Assembly (NCBI RefSeq): GCF_900232905.1
Contig: NZ_OCTQ01000001.1
Coordinates: forward strand, 248,001 to 312,000
Reading direction: 5' to 3'
DNA from: Miniphocaeibacter massiliensis
GTDB taxonomy: Bacteria > Bacillota > Clostridia > Tissierellales > Peptoniphilaceae
Length of the DNA stretch: 64,000 nucleotides
Shown here: piece by piece, positions 48,766-56,833 of the stretch
How positions within the stretch are numbered: position 1 is the first letter of the stretch
Layout: each line of letters opens with the position of its first letter
Notes under the pieces: model-generated
What the model was told of the DNA's origin: nothing
Database searches by the model: none
The model's input: the letters and a program-made list of their open reading frames with translations, nothing else
Translations under genes and position numbers: made by a program

Positions 48766-49953
48766 ATGGAATATAGTAAAAACATAGAATCATTATCATC
48801 ATCTATGACATTAGCTTTTTCTACAAAAGCAAAAAATTTAATAGCAAATGGAGTCCCAATTGTTGATTTAACAGCGGGAGAACCCGATTTTGACACACCA
48901 GAATACATTAGAAAAGCAGGAATAAATGCAATAAATACTGGAAAAACCAGATATACTGCATCTAATGGTACTTTGGAACTTAGAACTGAAATATGTAGAA
49001 AATTAAAAGAATTTAATAATTTAGAATATAATCCTGCAAACATAATTGTATCAACAGGAGCTAAACAATCATTATTAAATACTTTAATGGCCATATGTAA
49101 TCCAGGAGATGAAGTCTTAATACCTTCACCTTATTGGGTTAGCTATCCTGAAATGACTAAAATAGCTTCTGGAAAACCAGTTATTGTTGAAACTAATTAT
49201 GATAATGATTTTAAAGTTACACCTAGTGATTTAGATAAATATTTAACAAGTAAAAGTAAAGTTCTTATCTTAACAAATCCTTCTAATCCTACAGGTGCTG
49301 TTTATAGCAAATCTGACTTGGAAGCTTTAGCTTCATGGGCTATTAAAAATAAAATCTTTGTTATTTCAGATGAAATATATGAAAGATTAAATTATTATAG
49401 TAAACATACAAGTATTGCATCTTTAAACGAGAAAATAAAAGAGCAAACTATAACAATTGGTGGATTTTCTAAAAGTTATGCAATGACTGGTTGGAGACTT
49501 GGATATTGTGCAGCCAATGATAATATAACTACTTTAATGGGAAAAATACAAAGTCATGCAACATCTTGTGCTAATTCTGTAGCTCAATATGCAGGCTACA
49601 TAGCTTTAAAAGATGAAGAAAACCAGATAGATGATATGGTTAAAGAATTTAAAAAACGTTCTGAAATAGTTTATAATTTAATAAGTAATTCTAATTTAAC
49701 AATGGTTAAACCTCAAGGAGCTTTTTATGGATTTATAGATGTATCGTATATAATAGGAAAAACTTATAATAATAGTATTATAAGTAATGCTTCCGAAGTT
49801 GCAAGTATTCTATTAGATGATTATGAAGTAGCTCTTTTACCAGGTATTGCATTTGGTAATGATAAGTATGTAAGAATATCTTATGCAACTAATGAAGATA
49901 TTATTAATGAAGGTATAAAAAGATTAATTAAATTAACAGAAGATGTAAAATAA
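48766..49953 (+). CDS. Class I aspartate aminotransferase
   Basis: A PLP-dependent aminotransferase of the I-gamma type, which transfers amino groups between aspartate (and sometimes phenylalanine or prephenate) and 2-oxoglutarate. The 395-residue protein has LTAGEPDFDTP, the SNPTGAVYS loop, ISDEIYERL, the PLP-lysine motif GGFSKSYAMTGWRLG and RISYATN near the C terminus. The exact amino-acid range cannot be told from sequence alone. A terminator follows. Confidence 0.92.
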   Translation: MEYSKNIESLSSSMTLAFSTKAKNLIANGVPIVDLTAGEPDFDTPEYIRKAGINAINTGKTRYTASNGTLELRTEICRKLKEFNNLEYNPANIIVSTGAKQSLLNTLMAICNPGDEVLIPSPYWVSYPEMTKIASGKPVIVETNYDNDFKVTPSDLDKYLTSKSKVLILTNPSNPTGAVYSKSDLEALASWAIKNKIFVISDEIYERLNYYSKHTSIASLNEKIKEQTITIGGFSKSYAMTGWRLGYCAANDNITTLMGKIQSHATSCANSVAQYAGYIALKDEENQIDDMVKEFKKRSEIVYNLISNSNLTMVKPQGAFYGFIDVSYIIGKTYNNSIISNASEVASILLDDYEVALLPGIAFGNDKYVRISYATNEDIINEGIKRLIKLTEDVK

Positions 49954-49961
49954 TAAAAAGC

Positions 49962-50002
49962 ATAAAGCACTACATTAAAATATCTTTAATGCAGTGCTTT
50001 AT
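49962..50002 (+). terminator. Terminator after the aminotransferase gene
   Basis: An 18-base arm ATAAAGCACT-CATTAAA pairs with its complement with one mismatch (A-C), and a short T-rich stretch follows. Confidence 0.7.
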
Positions 50003-50014
50003 TATAAGCAGTTC

Positions 50015-50043
50015 TTTACAAATACAAATAGATATTTTATAAT
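50015..50043 (+). promoter_or_regulatory. Promoter of the tyrosine recombinase gene
   Basis: TTTACA and a perfect TATAAT are separated by 17 bases. Confidence 0.7.
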
Positions 50044-50048
50044 AGAAG

Positions 50049-50084
50049 CAAATAGTCACAAAACTATTATTTTGCGACTATTTG
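50049..50084 (+). promoter_or_regulatory. Long leader hairpin at the predicted transcription start
   Basis: CAAATAGTC-a-CAAAA / TTTTG-c-GACTATTTG forms a 14-bp stem with one mismatch and a 6-base loop. It begins about 6 bases after the -10, so it can be an operator for a dimeric protein or a 5' RNA hairpin. No poly-T follows, so it is not an ordinary terminator. The ligand is unknown. Confidence 0.5.
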
Positions 50085-50110
50085 AAAATAGATTTGAGGT
50101 GACAAATTAA

Positions 50111-51064
50111 TTGTTTAACTATCCCCTAATACTAACAGATTACTTAGCTTATATGGAAACCATTAAGGGACGCTCTCCTAATACTACTAAAGAGTACGGT
50201 TATGATATATCAAAATTCTTAAAATTTATTTATACAAGATTTGAATCTAATAAATATAATTATATAGAATTTGAAGAAATTAATATTTCTAATTTTCCAG
50301 ATAGTTATTTTAAAAAAATAGAGTTGTCTGATCTACATGCCTATCTAGCCTTTCTTGACAGAAAGTTTAATGATAGTACTACAACTAGAGCTAGAAAAGT
50401 ATCAAGTTTGCGTTCTTTTTTTAAATATTTAGTTACAATAAGAAAAATATTAGATATAAACCCTACCGATCAATTAGAAACGCCTAAAAAACAAAGCAGA
50501 AATCCAGTATATCTTACACTAGATGAATCTATTAGATTATTAAAATCAGTAGATAGTATTGAAAATGAAGTAATGAAAAAAAGAGATAGATGCATATTAA
50601 TATTATTTTTAAATTGTGGAATGCGTCTTTCAGAACTTTCTAATATAAAAATATCTGATATTAAAAATGATACATTGCAGGTTGTTGGAAAAGGAAATAA
50701 ACAACGTACCATATATTTGAATAAATCATGTAATGTTGCTATAGATGATTATCTAAAGGTAAGACCACCTACTGATGATGAATATCTATTCTTGAGTAAT
50801 AGAAAATCTCAAATAAGCAATCGTGCAATTCAAAGAAGAGTAGATTATTATTTAGAAAAATCTGGTTTTGATACTAAAATATATTCTACACACAAATTAA
50901 GACATACAGCTGCTACTCTAATGTTTAAACACGGAGATGTTGATATAAAGATACTACAAGAAATTTTAGGACATGTCTCTGTAGCTACTACTCAAATATA
51001 TACTCATGTTGATGATGAAAGTTTACGAGAAGCTATAAATAAAAATCCCTTATCGGACATATAA
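50111..51064 (+). CDS. XerC/XerD-like tyrosine recombinase
   Basis: Tyrosine recombinases of this type resolve chromosome dimers or move integrative elements. The 317-residue protein has an N-terminal SAM-like DNA-binding domain (residues about 5-110). The catalytic core residues are all present: Arg in NCGMRLSELSNIK, Lys in VGKGNKQRTIYL, HKLRHTAA (HxxR), LGHVSVATTQIYTH (His and Tyr). A housekeeping Xer role is likely because no element ends are visible. It starts with TTG, with GAGGTG nine bases upstream. Its 3' end is convergent with yneA. Confidence 0.9.
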   Translation: MFNYPLILTDYLAYMETIKGRSPNTTKEYGYDISKFLKFIYTRFESNKYNYIEFEEINISNFPDSYFKKIELSDLHAYLAFLDRKFNDSTTTRARKVSSLRSFFKYLVTIRKILDINPTDQLETPKKQSRNPVYLTLDESIRLLKSVDSIENEVMKKRDRCILILFLNCGMRLSELSNIKISDIKNDTLQVVGKGNKQRTIYLNKSCNVAIDDYLKVRPPTDDEYLFLSNRKSQISNRAIQRRVDYYLEKSGFDTKIYSTHKLRHTAATLMFKHGDVDIKILQEILGHVSVATTQIYTHVDDESLREAINKNPLSDI

Positions 51065-51092
51065 AAAGATACCTTATAAAATAGGTATCTTT
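51063..51092. terminator. Bidirectional terminator between xer gene and yneA
   Basis: A 10-bp stem around AAAGATACCT/AGGTATCTTT with T residues on one side and A residues on the other serves two convergent genes. Confidence 0.8.
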
Positions 51093-51382
51093 ATTTTCTC
51101 TCCAGGTATTAAATTTGAATTGTTTATACTATTTTCTTCAATAATAATATCTACAAAGTCTCTAATATTAACTTTTTTATTAGTGTTAAATTCCTCAGCT
51201 ACACTCCAGACAGTATCTCCATGCCTAATTATATAATAATCTATATTATTTTCTTTTGTTGACCCAAAAGATGATTTTATATTTACAAATAATACTATTG
51301 TTAAAGTTAATAAAACCACACACATAAATACAAATGTTAAAAATCTTTTTCGATTAATTATTCTATATTTCTTTCTTTTCAT
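51074..51382 (-). CDS. yneA: YneA-like SOS cell-division inhibitor with LysM domain
   Basis: YneA blocks septation during the SOS response in Bacillus. The 102-residue protein has a basic cytoplasmic start (KRKKYRIINRKRFL), one membrane helix (about residues 13-33), and an extracellular LysM domain (YYIIRHGDTVWSVAEEFN, ending SNLIPGEKIKIPIL). It is divergent from lexA, as in Bacillus. GGAGG precedes the ATG. A consensus promoter with a LexA box in the spacer lies upstream. Function is inferred from synteny, domain layout and the LexA site. Confidence 0.85.
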   Translation of the reverse strand: MKRKKYRIINRKRFLTFVFMCVVLLTLTIVLFVNIKSSFGSTKENNIDYYIIRHGDTVWSVAEEFNTNKKVNIRDFVDIIIEENSINNSNLIPGEKIKIPIL

Positions 51383-51391
51383 AAAATCCTC

Positions 51392-51405
51392 CGTACAAAC
51401 GTTCT
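51392..51405. promoter_or_regulatory. Candidate LexA box 1 (yneA leader)
   Basis: CGTAC-AAAC-GTTCT differs from the Firmicute SOS box core GAAC-N4-GTTC at one position. It lies just downstream of the predicted yneA transcription start. Confidence 0.6.
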
Positions 51406-51416
51406 TTGTTAATTCA

Positions 51417-51445
51417 ATTATACAGAACATATATTCTTATGTCAA
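51417..51445 (-). promoter_or_regulatory. Consensus promoter of yneA
   Basis: On the minus strand a perfect TTGACA and a perfect TATAAT are exactly 17 bases apart. The spacer contains LexA box 2. Strong expression when LexA is removed is predicted. Confidence 0.9.
51424..51437. promoter_or_regulatory. Candidate LexA box 2 (yneA promoter spacer)
   Basis: AGAAC-ATAT-ATTCT is a near-perfect inverted repeat with one change from the GAAC-N4-GTTC core. It occupies the spacer between the -35 and -10 of the yneA promoter, an ideal place for repression. Confidence 0.75.
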
Positions 51446-51451
51446 GTGAAA

Positions 51452-51465
51452 AGAAATTATGTTCG
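51452..51465. promoter_or_regulatory. Candidate LexA box 3 (mid-intergenic)
   Basis: AGAAA-TTAT-GTTCG has a perfect right half and one mismatch in the left half of the GAAC-N4-GTTC core. Confidence 0.5.
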
Positions 51466-51474
51466 TGCAATTAA

Positions 51475-51488
51475 AGAACTTTTGTTTG
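51475..51488. promoter_or_regulatory. Candidate LexA box 4 (lexA promoter)
   Basis: AGAAC-TTTT-GTTTG matches GAAC-N4-GTTY. It overlaps the -35 region of lexA, which fits autorepression. Confidence 0.7.
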
Positions 51489-51515
51489 TATGATTCTGTA
51501 ATTTTATGATATACT
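51486..51515 (+). promoter_or_regulatory. Probable promoter of lexA
   Basis: TTGTAT and TATACT are 18 bases apart, with an extended -10 (TGaTATACT). LexA box 4 overlaps the -35. Confidence 0.55.
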
Positions 51516-51546
51516 TAATTCAATTATATTAAGAGGTGTATTAAAT

Positions 51547-52164
51547 ATGTATGATGATTTAAGTCAAAAGCAAATAGATATATTGTTATTTATAAAAAAC
51601 CATATAAAATTCAAGGGATATCCCCCTGCTATTAGAGAAATATGTAATGGATTAAATATAAGTTCAACTTCTACAGTACATAGTCATATTGTAAAACTTG
51701 AAAACAAAGGGTATGTAAGAAGGGACCCATTAAAAAATAGAGCAATTGAAATAATAAATGACGAATATGATGAATTTGCTTCTAAAAAAGAAACTTTTGA
51801 TGTTCCAATTGTAGGTAAAGTTACTGCAGGTGAACCTATTTTAGCAATAGAAAATATTGAAGATACCTATCCTCTACCTATAGAGTTATCTAATAAAGGT
51901 AATTTGTTTATTTTAAATGTCCAAGGAGAATCTATGATAGAGGCTGGTATTTTAGATGGTGATAAAATAATAGTACGACAACAAAATACTGCTAATAATG
52001 GAGATATTGTAGTTGCAATGATTGATGAGTCAGCAACTGTAAAAACATATTTTAAAAGAGATACTCATGTTGAATTGCGTCCTGAAAATTCAACTATGTA
52101 CCCTATTATTGTTAAAGATGTTGAAATTCTTGGAAAAGTTATAGGATTGTATAGGGAATTTTAA
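51547..52164 (+). CDS. lexA: SOS repressor LexA
   Basis: LexA represses DNA-damage genes and self-cleaves when stimulated by RecA. The N-terminal winged helix (LSQKQIDILLFIKNHIKFKG; PPAIREICNGLNISSTSTVH) is followed by the C-terminal S24 peptidase domain. The cleavage site is Ala94-Gly95 in KVTAGEP. Catalytic Ser129 lies in QGESMIEAG and Lys166 in ATVKTYF. All key residues are intact in the 205-residue protein. It is divergent from yneA with four candidate boxes between them. Confidence 0.97.
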   Translation: MYDDLSQKQIDILLFIKNHIKFKGYPPAIREICNGLNISSTSTVHSHIVKLENKGYVRRDPLKNRAIEIINDEYDEFASKKETFDVPIVGKVTAGEPILAIENIEDTYPLPIELSNKGNLFILNVQGESMIEAGILDGDKIIVRQQNTANNGDIVVAMIDESATVKTYFKRDTHVELRPENSTMYPIIVKDVEILGKVIGLYREF

Positions 52165-52165
52165 A

Positions 52166-52702
52166 ATGATTCAAAAATTATTATTTATTATAATACCATT
52201 AATAATTTCTATTACATTATTTCTATTTAAATCATATGCAAAAGATTTAACAAATTATATAATAAAATTAATTTTTAAAAAGTATGTTTGGATTCCTTCT
52301 GAACCATTAAAAAATCAGGTCACTTATTCTATAAATCCAATTAAAGACTACCCTAAAGATTATAAATTATCAAAAAATGGAATTGAAGGATTTGTAACAG
52401 GTAAAGATGCCTTAGACCAAGCTTTACGTAAATTCATTCATACTGAGAGAAATAAGTATAAAATATATGATGGAAATTATGGTATTGAACAATCTGAAAC
52501 TATTTTTCAAGAAAAAAATATTACAGAATTTGAAAGGCAATGTGAGTATATCGCTAATGATATAATCTCAAGCGATATTTTTAATAATTGGATTGAAATT
52601 ATATATAAAATATCTAGAAATAAAAATAAACTTATTATAGAAATGAAATTAAAAGGCGAACCTAACACTCATAGATGTATTATATCTGAAAATCATATTT
52701 AA
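52166..52702 (+). CDS. Membrane-anchored protein with DUF2634 (XkdS-like) domain
   Basis: The 178-residue protein begins with a membrane helix (LLFIIIPLIISITLFLF). Residues about 60-165 resemble DUF2634, the phage PBSX XkdS/baseplate family: a YKLSKNGIEGFV start, then GKDALDQALRKFIHTERNKY and KIYDGNYGIEQSE, which match the DALRQ..TERYKY..YS..YGSE pattern of that family. Baseplate proteins do not normally have a membrane anchor. It begins just after lexA's stop and may share its transcript. The role is unknown. It could be a domesticated phage domain. Confidence 0.6.
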   Translation: MIQKLLFIIIPLIISITLFLFKSYAKDLTNYIIKLIFKKYVWIPSEPLKNQVTYSINPIKDYPKDYKLSKNGIEGFVTGKDALDQALRKFIHTERNKYKIYDGNYGIEQSETIFQEKNITEFERQCEYIANDIISSDIFNNWIEIIYKISRNKNKLIIEMKLKGEPNTHRCIISENHI

Positions 52703-52734
52703 AGCTTCTACATTATTTAAATAGAAGCTTTTTT
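52701..52734. terminator. Terminator between the lexA gene pair and ynbB
   Basis: A 10-bp stem AAAGCTTCTA/TAGAAGCTTT followed by T residues. The ynbB stop codon lies in the loop. Confidence 0.75.
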
Positions 52735-54017
52735 ATATTTATAAACTCTTTATTTTTGAATTTCTGCAACACTAACATTAATGCATATTTACACTGGAAA
52801 TAGTTTAATCCTCCTTGAAAATATACAATATATGGTTCTCTTAATGGCCCATCTGCACTTAATTCAATAGATGAACCATCTATAAAGCTTCCTGAAGCCA
52901 TAATTACTTTGTCAGTATACCCTGGCATTTCCCAAGGATATGGAACTACGAATGAATCAACAACAGAAGCCTCTTGAATAGCTCTGCAAAATTCTATAAC
53001 AAGTTCTTCTTTTTCAAACATAATGGCTTCAATAATATCAAATCTTTCAGCATCTGAAGAAGGAAAAGTTTTGTAACCTAATTTTTCAAATGTCCTTGCG
53101 AAAAGCAACGCTCCTTTTAAAGCTTCCATAGTAACCTTTGGAGCAAAGTACAACCCTTGTAATGTTAATCTAGTTGTTCCAAAACTAAGTCCCGTTTCTT
53201 TTCCAATACCTGGTGCTGTAAGTCTATTTGATATTTTCTCAATATTTTCTTTGCTACCAACTACATATCCTCCAGAAAGGGCTATACCACCCCCAGGATT
53301 CTTTATTAAAGAACCTACAGCTAAATCAGCACCTATTTCTGTAGGCTCTAATATTTGCGTAAATTCGCCATAGCAATTATCTACCATTACAATAATCTCT
53401 TTATTAATATTTTTGATTTTATTTACGGCTTCTTTCATTTCATCTAATGATATTGCATTTCTTAAGCTATAACCTGTTGATCTTTGAATAGTTACTAGTT
53501 TGACATCTTTATCTATAAATTTTGGTAATAATTTTAATTGTATTTTCCCATTTGCATCAAGTTCTATTTTTTTATATTTAATACCATAATCAATTAGTGT
53601 TCCTTTTTCATTACCAGCTATTCCAATAACTTGCTGTAATGTATCATAAGGATCCCCTGTTATAGAAAGTATAGTATCTCCTGGTAGCAATAAACCTTGC
53701 AGTGTTAGAGATAATGCATGTGTCCCAGAAGCAATGCTAGGTCTAACTAATGCGTCTTCCGTTTTAAATATTTTCGAATAAATTTCTTCAACCTTATCTC
53801 TTCCAACATCTCCATATCCATATCCTGTTGGCCACCCAAAATCTGAAGCAGAAAGTCTTGAATCTTGAAAAGCTTTTAATATTTTTAATATATTATATTC
53901 TTCAATTTCGTCTAAATTAGAAAATCTATCTCTTAATGTTTCTTCAATATTTATTACAAATTCATAGACATCTTTGTCTATATTAAAATTTTCGTTATAA
54001 TATTTATATTTGTCCAT
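52713..54017 (-). CDS. ynbB: PLP-dependent methionine gamma-lyase family protein (YnbB-type)
   Basis: A fold-type I PLP protein also annotated as aluminium-resistance protein. The 434-residue sequence has SDFGWPTGYGYGDVGRD, RPSIASGTHALS, VDNCYGEFTQ, and the PLP-lysine segment VGSLIKNPGGG. The substrate is not established; a Cys/Met gamma-lyase activity is only suggested by the family. It follows miaA with a 14-base overlap, as in many Firmicutes, where hfq often lies between them. hfq is missing here. Confidence 0.88.
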   Translation of the reverse strand: MDKYKYYNENFNIDKDVYEFVINIEETLRDRFSNLDEIEEYNILKILKAFQDSRLSASDFGWPTGYGYGDVGRDKVEEIYSKIFKTEDALVRPSIASGTHALSLTLQGLLLPGDTILSITGDPYDTLQQVIGIAGNEKGTLIDYGIKYKKIELDANGKIQLKLLPKFIDKDVKLVTIQRSTGYSLRNAISLDEMKEAVNKIKNINKEIIVMVDNCYGEFTQILEPTEIGADLAVGSLIKNPGGGIALSGGYVVGSKENIEKISNRLTAPGIGKETGLSFGTTRLTLQGLYFAPKVTMEALKGALLFARTFEKLGYKTFPSSDAERFDIIEAIMFEKEELVIEFCRAIQEASVVDSFVVPYPWEMPGYTDKVIMASGSFIDGSSIELSADGPLREPYIVYFQGGLNYFQCKYALMLVLQKFKNKEFINIKKLLFK

Positions 54018-54939
54018 TCTTTATTTCCTTATATATTTTATTCGATATCTCTGCTATATTGTTTTTATATTCTGACAAATTAAACCATTTAATTCTTTTA
54101 TCTCTTCTAAACCACGTTAATTGTCTCTTTGCATATTTTCTAGAATTTTGCTTTAATTTTTCGATAGCTTCGTTTTTACTATAAATACCATTATAATAAT
54201 CTATAATTTCTTTGTAACCTATTCCTTTAAAAGATTGCGAGTTATTATCATAGTTATCTATTAAAAACTTAACTTCATCAAATAAACCATCTTTAATCAT
54301 TTCGTCTACCCTATTGTTTATTCTTTCGTATAGTAATTTTCTATCATCAGTTAATCCATATATTTTAAAATTATAATTATTATTTTCATTTCTGAAATCT
54401 TTGTTTTGTTTTGAATAAGGAACTCCTGTTATTTCATATATTTCTATTGCTCTAATAACTCTTTTAATATTATTATGCTCTATTGTATTGTATGAATCTA
54501 AATCTACTTTTTTTAATTTATTTAATATAAATTGTTTTCCATTTTCTTCGTATTCATAATATAATTTATTCCTAATGCTTTCATCTGATTTGGCATTAGA
54601 AAAATCTAAATTATATGTTAAAGAATTTATATATAAACCTGTGCCACCTACTACTATAGGTATCTTATTTTTTATAATAAGATTATCTATTATTTTAAAA
54701 GTATCTTTTTGAAAAGAAGCAACAGAAAAAGCATCATCTGGATTTACTATATCTATCATATGATGCTTTATTTTTTCTCTAATTTTTTCAGAAACTTTGG
54801 CCGTTCCAATATCCATATATTTATAAATTTGCATAGAATCTGCTGAAATTATTTCAGAATCTAATTTTCCATATAGATTCAATGAGAGTGATGTTTTACC
54901 ACTCCCTGTTGGACCTACTATTAGTATAATTTCTTTCAT
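54004..54939 (-). CDS. miaA: tRNA dimethylallyltransferase MiaA
   Basis: It adds an isopentenyl group to A37 of tRNAs that read U-starting codons. It has the P-loop LIVGPTGSGKTSLSL, the DSMQIYKYMDIGTAK motif, PIVVGGTGLYI, and the C-terminal QLTWFRRDKRIKW. The 311 residues are standard. Its ATG overlaps the mutL stop by one base. MiaB, which acts after it, is encoded in the same cluster. Confidence 0.96.
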   Translation of the reverse strand: MKEIILIVGPTGSGKTSLSLNLYGKLDSEIISADSMQIYKYMDIGTAKVSEKIREKIKHHMIDIVNPDDAFSVASFQKDTFKIIDNLIIKNKIPIVVGGTGLYINSLTYNLDFSNAKSDESIRNKLYYEYEENGKQFILNKLKKVDLDSYNTIEHNNIKRVIRAIEIYEITGVPYSKQNKDFRNENNNYNFKIYGLTDDRKLLYERINNRVDEMIKDGLFDEVKFLIDNYDNNSQSFKGIGYKEIIDYYNGIYSKNEAIEKLKQNSRKYAKRQLTWFRRDKRIKWFNLSEYKNNIAEISNKIYKEIKNGQI

Positions 54940-56822
54940 TATTTTACTCTCATAAATTCTTTTTCTAGTTCATATTTTGTCATTTCAATTAATGTTGGTC
55001 TTCCATGAGGACATGTATATGGATTTTCGCATTTCATTAATCTGCATATTAAGCCATCTATTTCATATTTGCTAAGTATATCACCAGCTTTTACAGCATC
55101 CTTACATGATTTTTTTATTATTTTAGCATAAATCTCGTCTAATATTTTATCCTTATTATCTATAATAGAATCTAATATTTCTATGAAAAATATACTGTTT
55201 TTAGGATTCCCTAAAATATTTGGTACTGAACGTATGATTAAAGTTTTATCTCCAAATTCTTCAATTCTATATCCTAATTTACTAAAAATATCTTTGTTTT
55301 CTAAGTATATACTATATTCATCATCTTTTAATTCTACTGTAATTGGTGCTAAAAGATCTTGTATTATTACATTACTGCTTTTAAATTCTTTCATATACTT
55401 TTCATATAAAATTCTTTCATGAGCGGCATGTTGATCTATTAATATAATTTTTTCATCAATATTATTTTCATAAATTATATATGTGTTAAAGAGTATTCCT
55501 ATCAATTTATAGCTAGGTATTTTTTCAATTTCTTCAATAAAGTTTACTTCTTCAACTTCTATACTATTATCTTCTATATTTTCTGCACTCTCATTTAAGT
55601 TATAACTAATTTCTTTATTGCTTTTTTCTTCTATATTGCTATTTTCAGAATAGTCATTTTCTTCTTCATTAACAGTATTAGATTTTTCAAAAAAATGATT
55701 ATCAAATTCTTTAAATTTAAAATTATTATTCACTTCTCTGCTATTGTCAATTTTATCAAGCAAATCTTTAATATCTTTTTTCTGATTAAATAATATATTT
55801 TCTTTGTTTTCCTTTTTATATTCAATACTTGGTAGTGAAAATCTATTCATTAATATTTTTTTTGTTTCTTCAGTTAAAGATGCTATAATATCTTCTATTA
55901 TAGTAATTTTCACTTTTTCTTTATTTGGATGAATATTTACATCTAAATGTTCTGGCTTAATGTCTACGAAAATTTCAAAAATAGGATACCTTCCATTTGG
56001 GATTACAGCAGTATATGCATTTTCAATTGCATTTCTTAATTCATTATTTTCAATATACCTATTGTTTATATAAATATATTGTAATGATCTGTTTGCCCTG
56101 TAGTATTTATTATTTGATATAAAACCCTTAATCTTAAAATCTCTATCCTTAATATTAAGTTCAAGAAGATTTTCAGAAAGATCTATTCCAAAAAGTTCTG
56201 TTAAGTTAGATTTTAAATTTCCACCTTCTTTTGTTTTAAATACCAATTTATCATCTTTTATATAAGATATTCCAATTCCGGCATTTCCAATTGCTAATTT
56301 ATACATTAAATTAGTTATGCTATTACCTTCTGTTATTTTACTTTTTAAAAATTTTTTTCTAACAGGGACATTATAAAATAAATCTTTTACTTGAATATTA
56401 GTCCCAGTATTCATAGCTGAAGGTCTAGATTTAATAATTTTGCCATTTTCAAATACAGCTTTAGTCCCAAGTTTATCACTATCAGTTTTAGTTAGCACAG
56501 AAACTTTACTTACAGAAACTATGCTAGCTAAAGCTTCACCTCTAAACCCTAATGAACTTAAATTATACAAATCATTAAAGTTATTTAGTTTTGATGTAGC
56601 ATGTCTTTGAAAAGCCATTTCTATCTCATCTTTATTTATGCCTGATCCATTATCTGATACTTCAATATAATCAATTCCACCATTTCTTATTTCTACAGTT
56701 ATATTAGTAGAACCTGCATCTATCGAGTTTTCTACTAATTCTTTAACTATAGAACTAGGCCTCTCAATAACTTCACCTGCAGCAATTTTTAATATAGTAT
56801 CTTTTGATAAAACTTGAATCAT
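54939..56822 (-). CDS. mutL: DNA mismatch repair protein MutL
   Basis: MutL links mismatch recognition to strand incision. The N-terminal GHKL ATPase has VKELVENSIDAGSTNI, DNGSGI and TLGFRGEAL-type motifs (here LGFRGEALASI). A Glu/Asn-rich linker (residues about 330-430) precedes the C-terminal dimerisation and endonuclease domain. This contains DQHAAHERILYEKY, the metal-binding DQHA(x)2E(x)4E motif, and CPHGRPT near the end. The protein therefore should nick DNA, as expected in organisms without MutH. Length is 627 residues. Confidence 0.96.
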   Translation of the reverse strand: MIQVLSKDTILKIAAGEVIERPSSIVKELVENSIDAGSTNITVEIRNGGIDYIEVSDNGSGINKDEIEMAFQRHATSKLNNFNDLYNLSSLGFRGEALASIVSVSKVSVLTKTDSDKLGTKAVFENGKIIKSRPSAMNTGTNIQVKDLFYNVPVRKKFLKSKITEGNSITNLMYKLAIGNAGIGISYIKDDKLVFKTKEGGNLKSNLTELFGIDLSENLLELNIKDRDFKIKGFISNNKYYRANRSLQYIYINNRYIENNELRNAIENAYTAVIPNGRYPIFEIFVDIKPEHLDVNIHPNKEKVKITIIEDIIASLTEETKKILMNRFSLPSIEYKKENKENILFNQKKDIKDLLDKIDNSREVNNNFKFKEFDNHFFEKSNTVNEEENDYSENSNIEEKSNKEISYNLNESAENIEDNSIEVEEVNFIEEIEKIPSYKLIGILFNTYIIYENNIDEKIILIDQHAAHERILYEKYMKEFKSSNVIIQDLLAPITVELKDDEYSIYLENKDIFSKLGYRIEEFGDKTLIIRSVPNILGNPKNSIFFIEILDSIIDNKDKILDEIYAKIIKKSCKDAVKAGDILSKYEIDGLICRLMKCENPYTCPHGRPTLIEMTKYELEKEFMRVK

Positions 56823-56833
56823 TTAATTCTCAC

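Noticed and set aside
49954-50110. A small RNA gene or CRISPR-like repeat in the gap before the Xer-like gene
   Set aside because: The inverted repeats are explained by one terminator and one leader hairpin; no repeated units or spacers are present.
50111-51064. Integrase of an integrative element
   Set aside because: No attachment repeats, excisionase or cargo genes are seen; the gene is flanked by a housekeeping aminotransferase and by yneA/lexA, so a Xer-type role is more likely.
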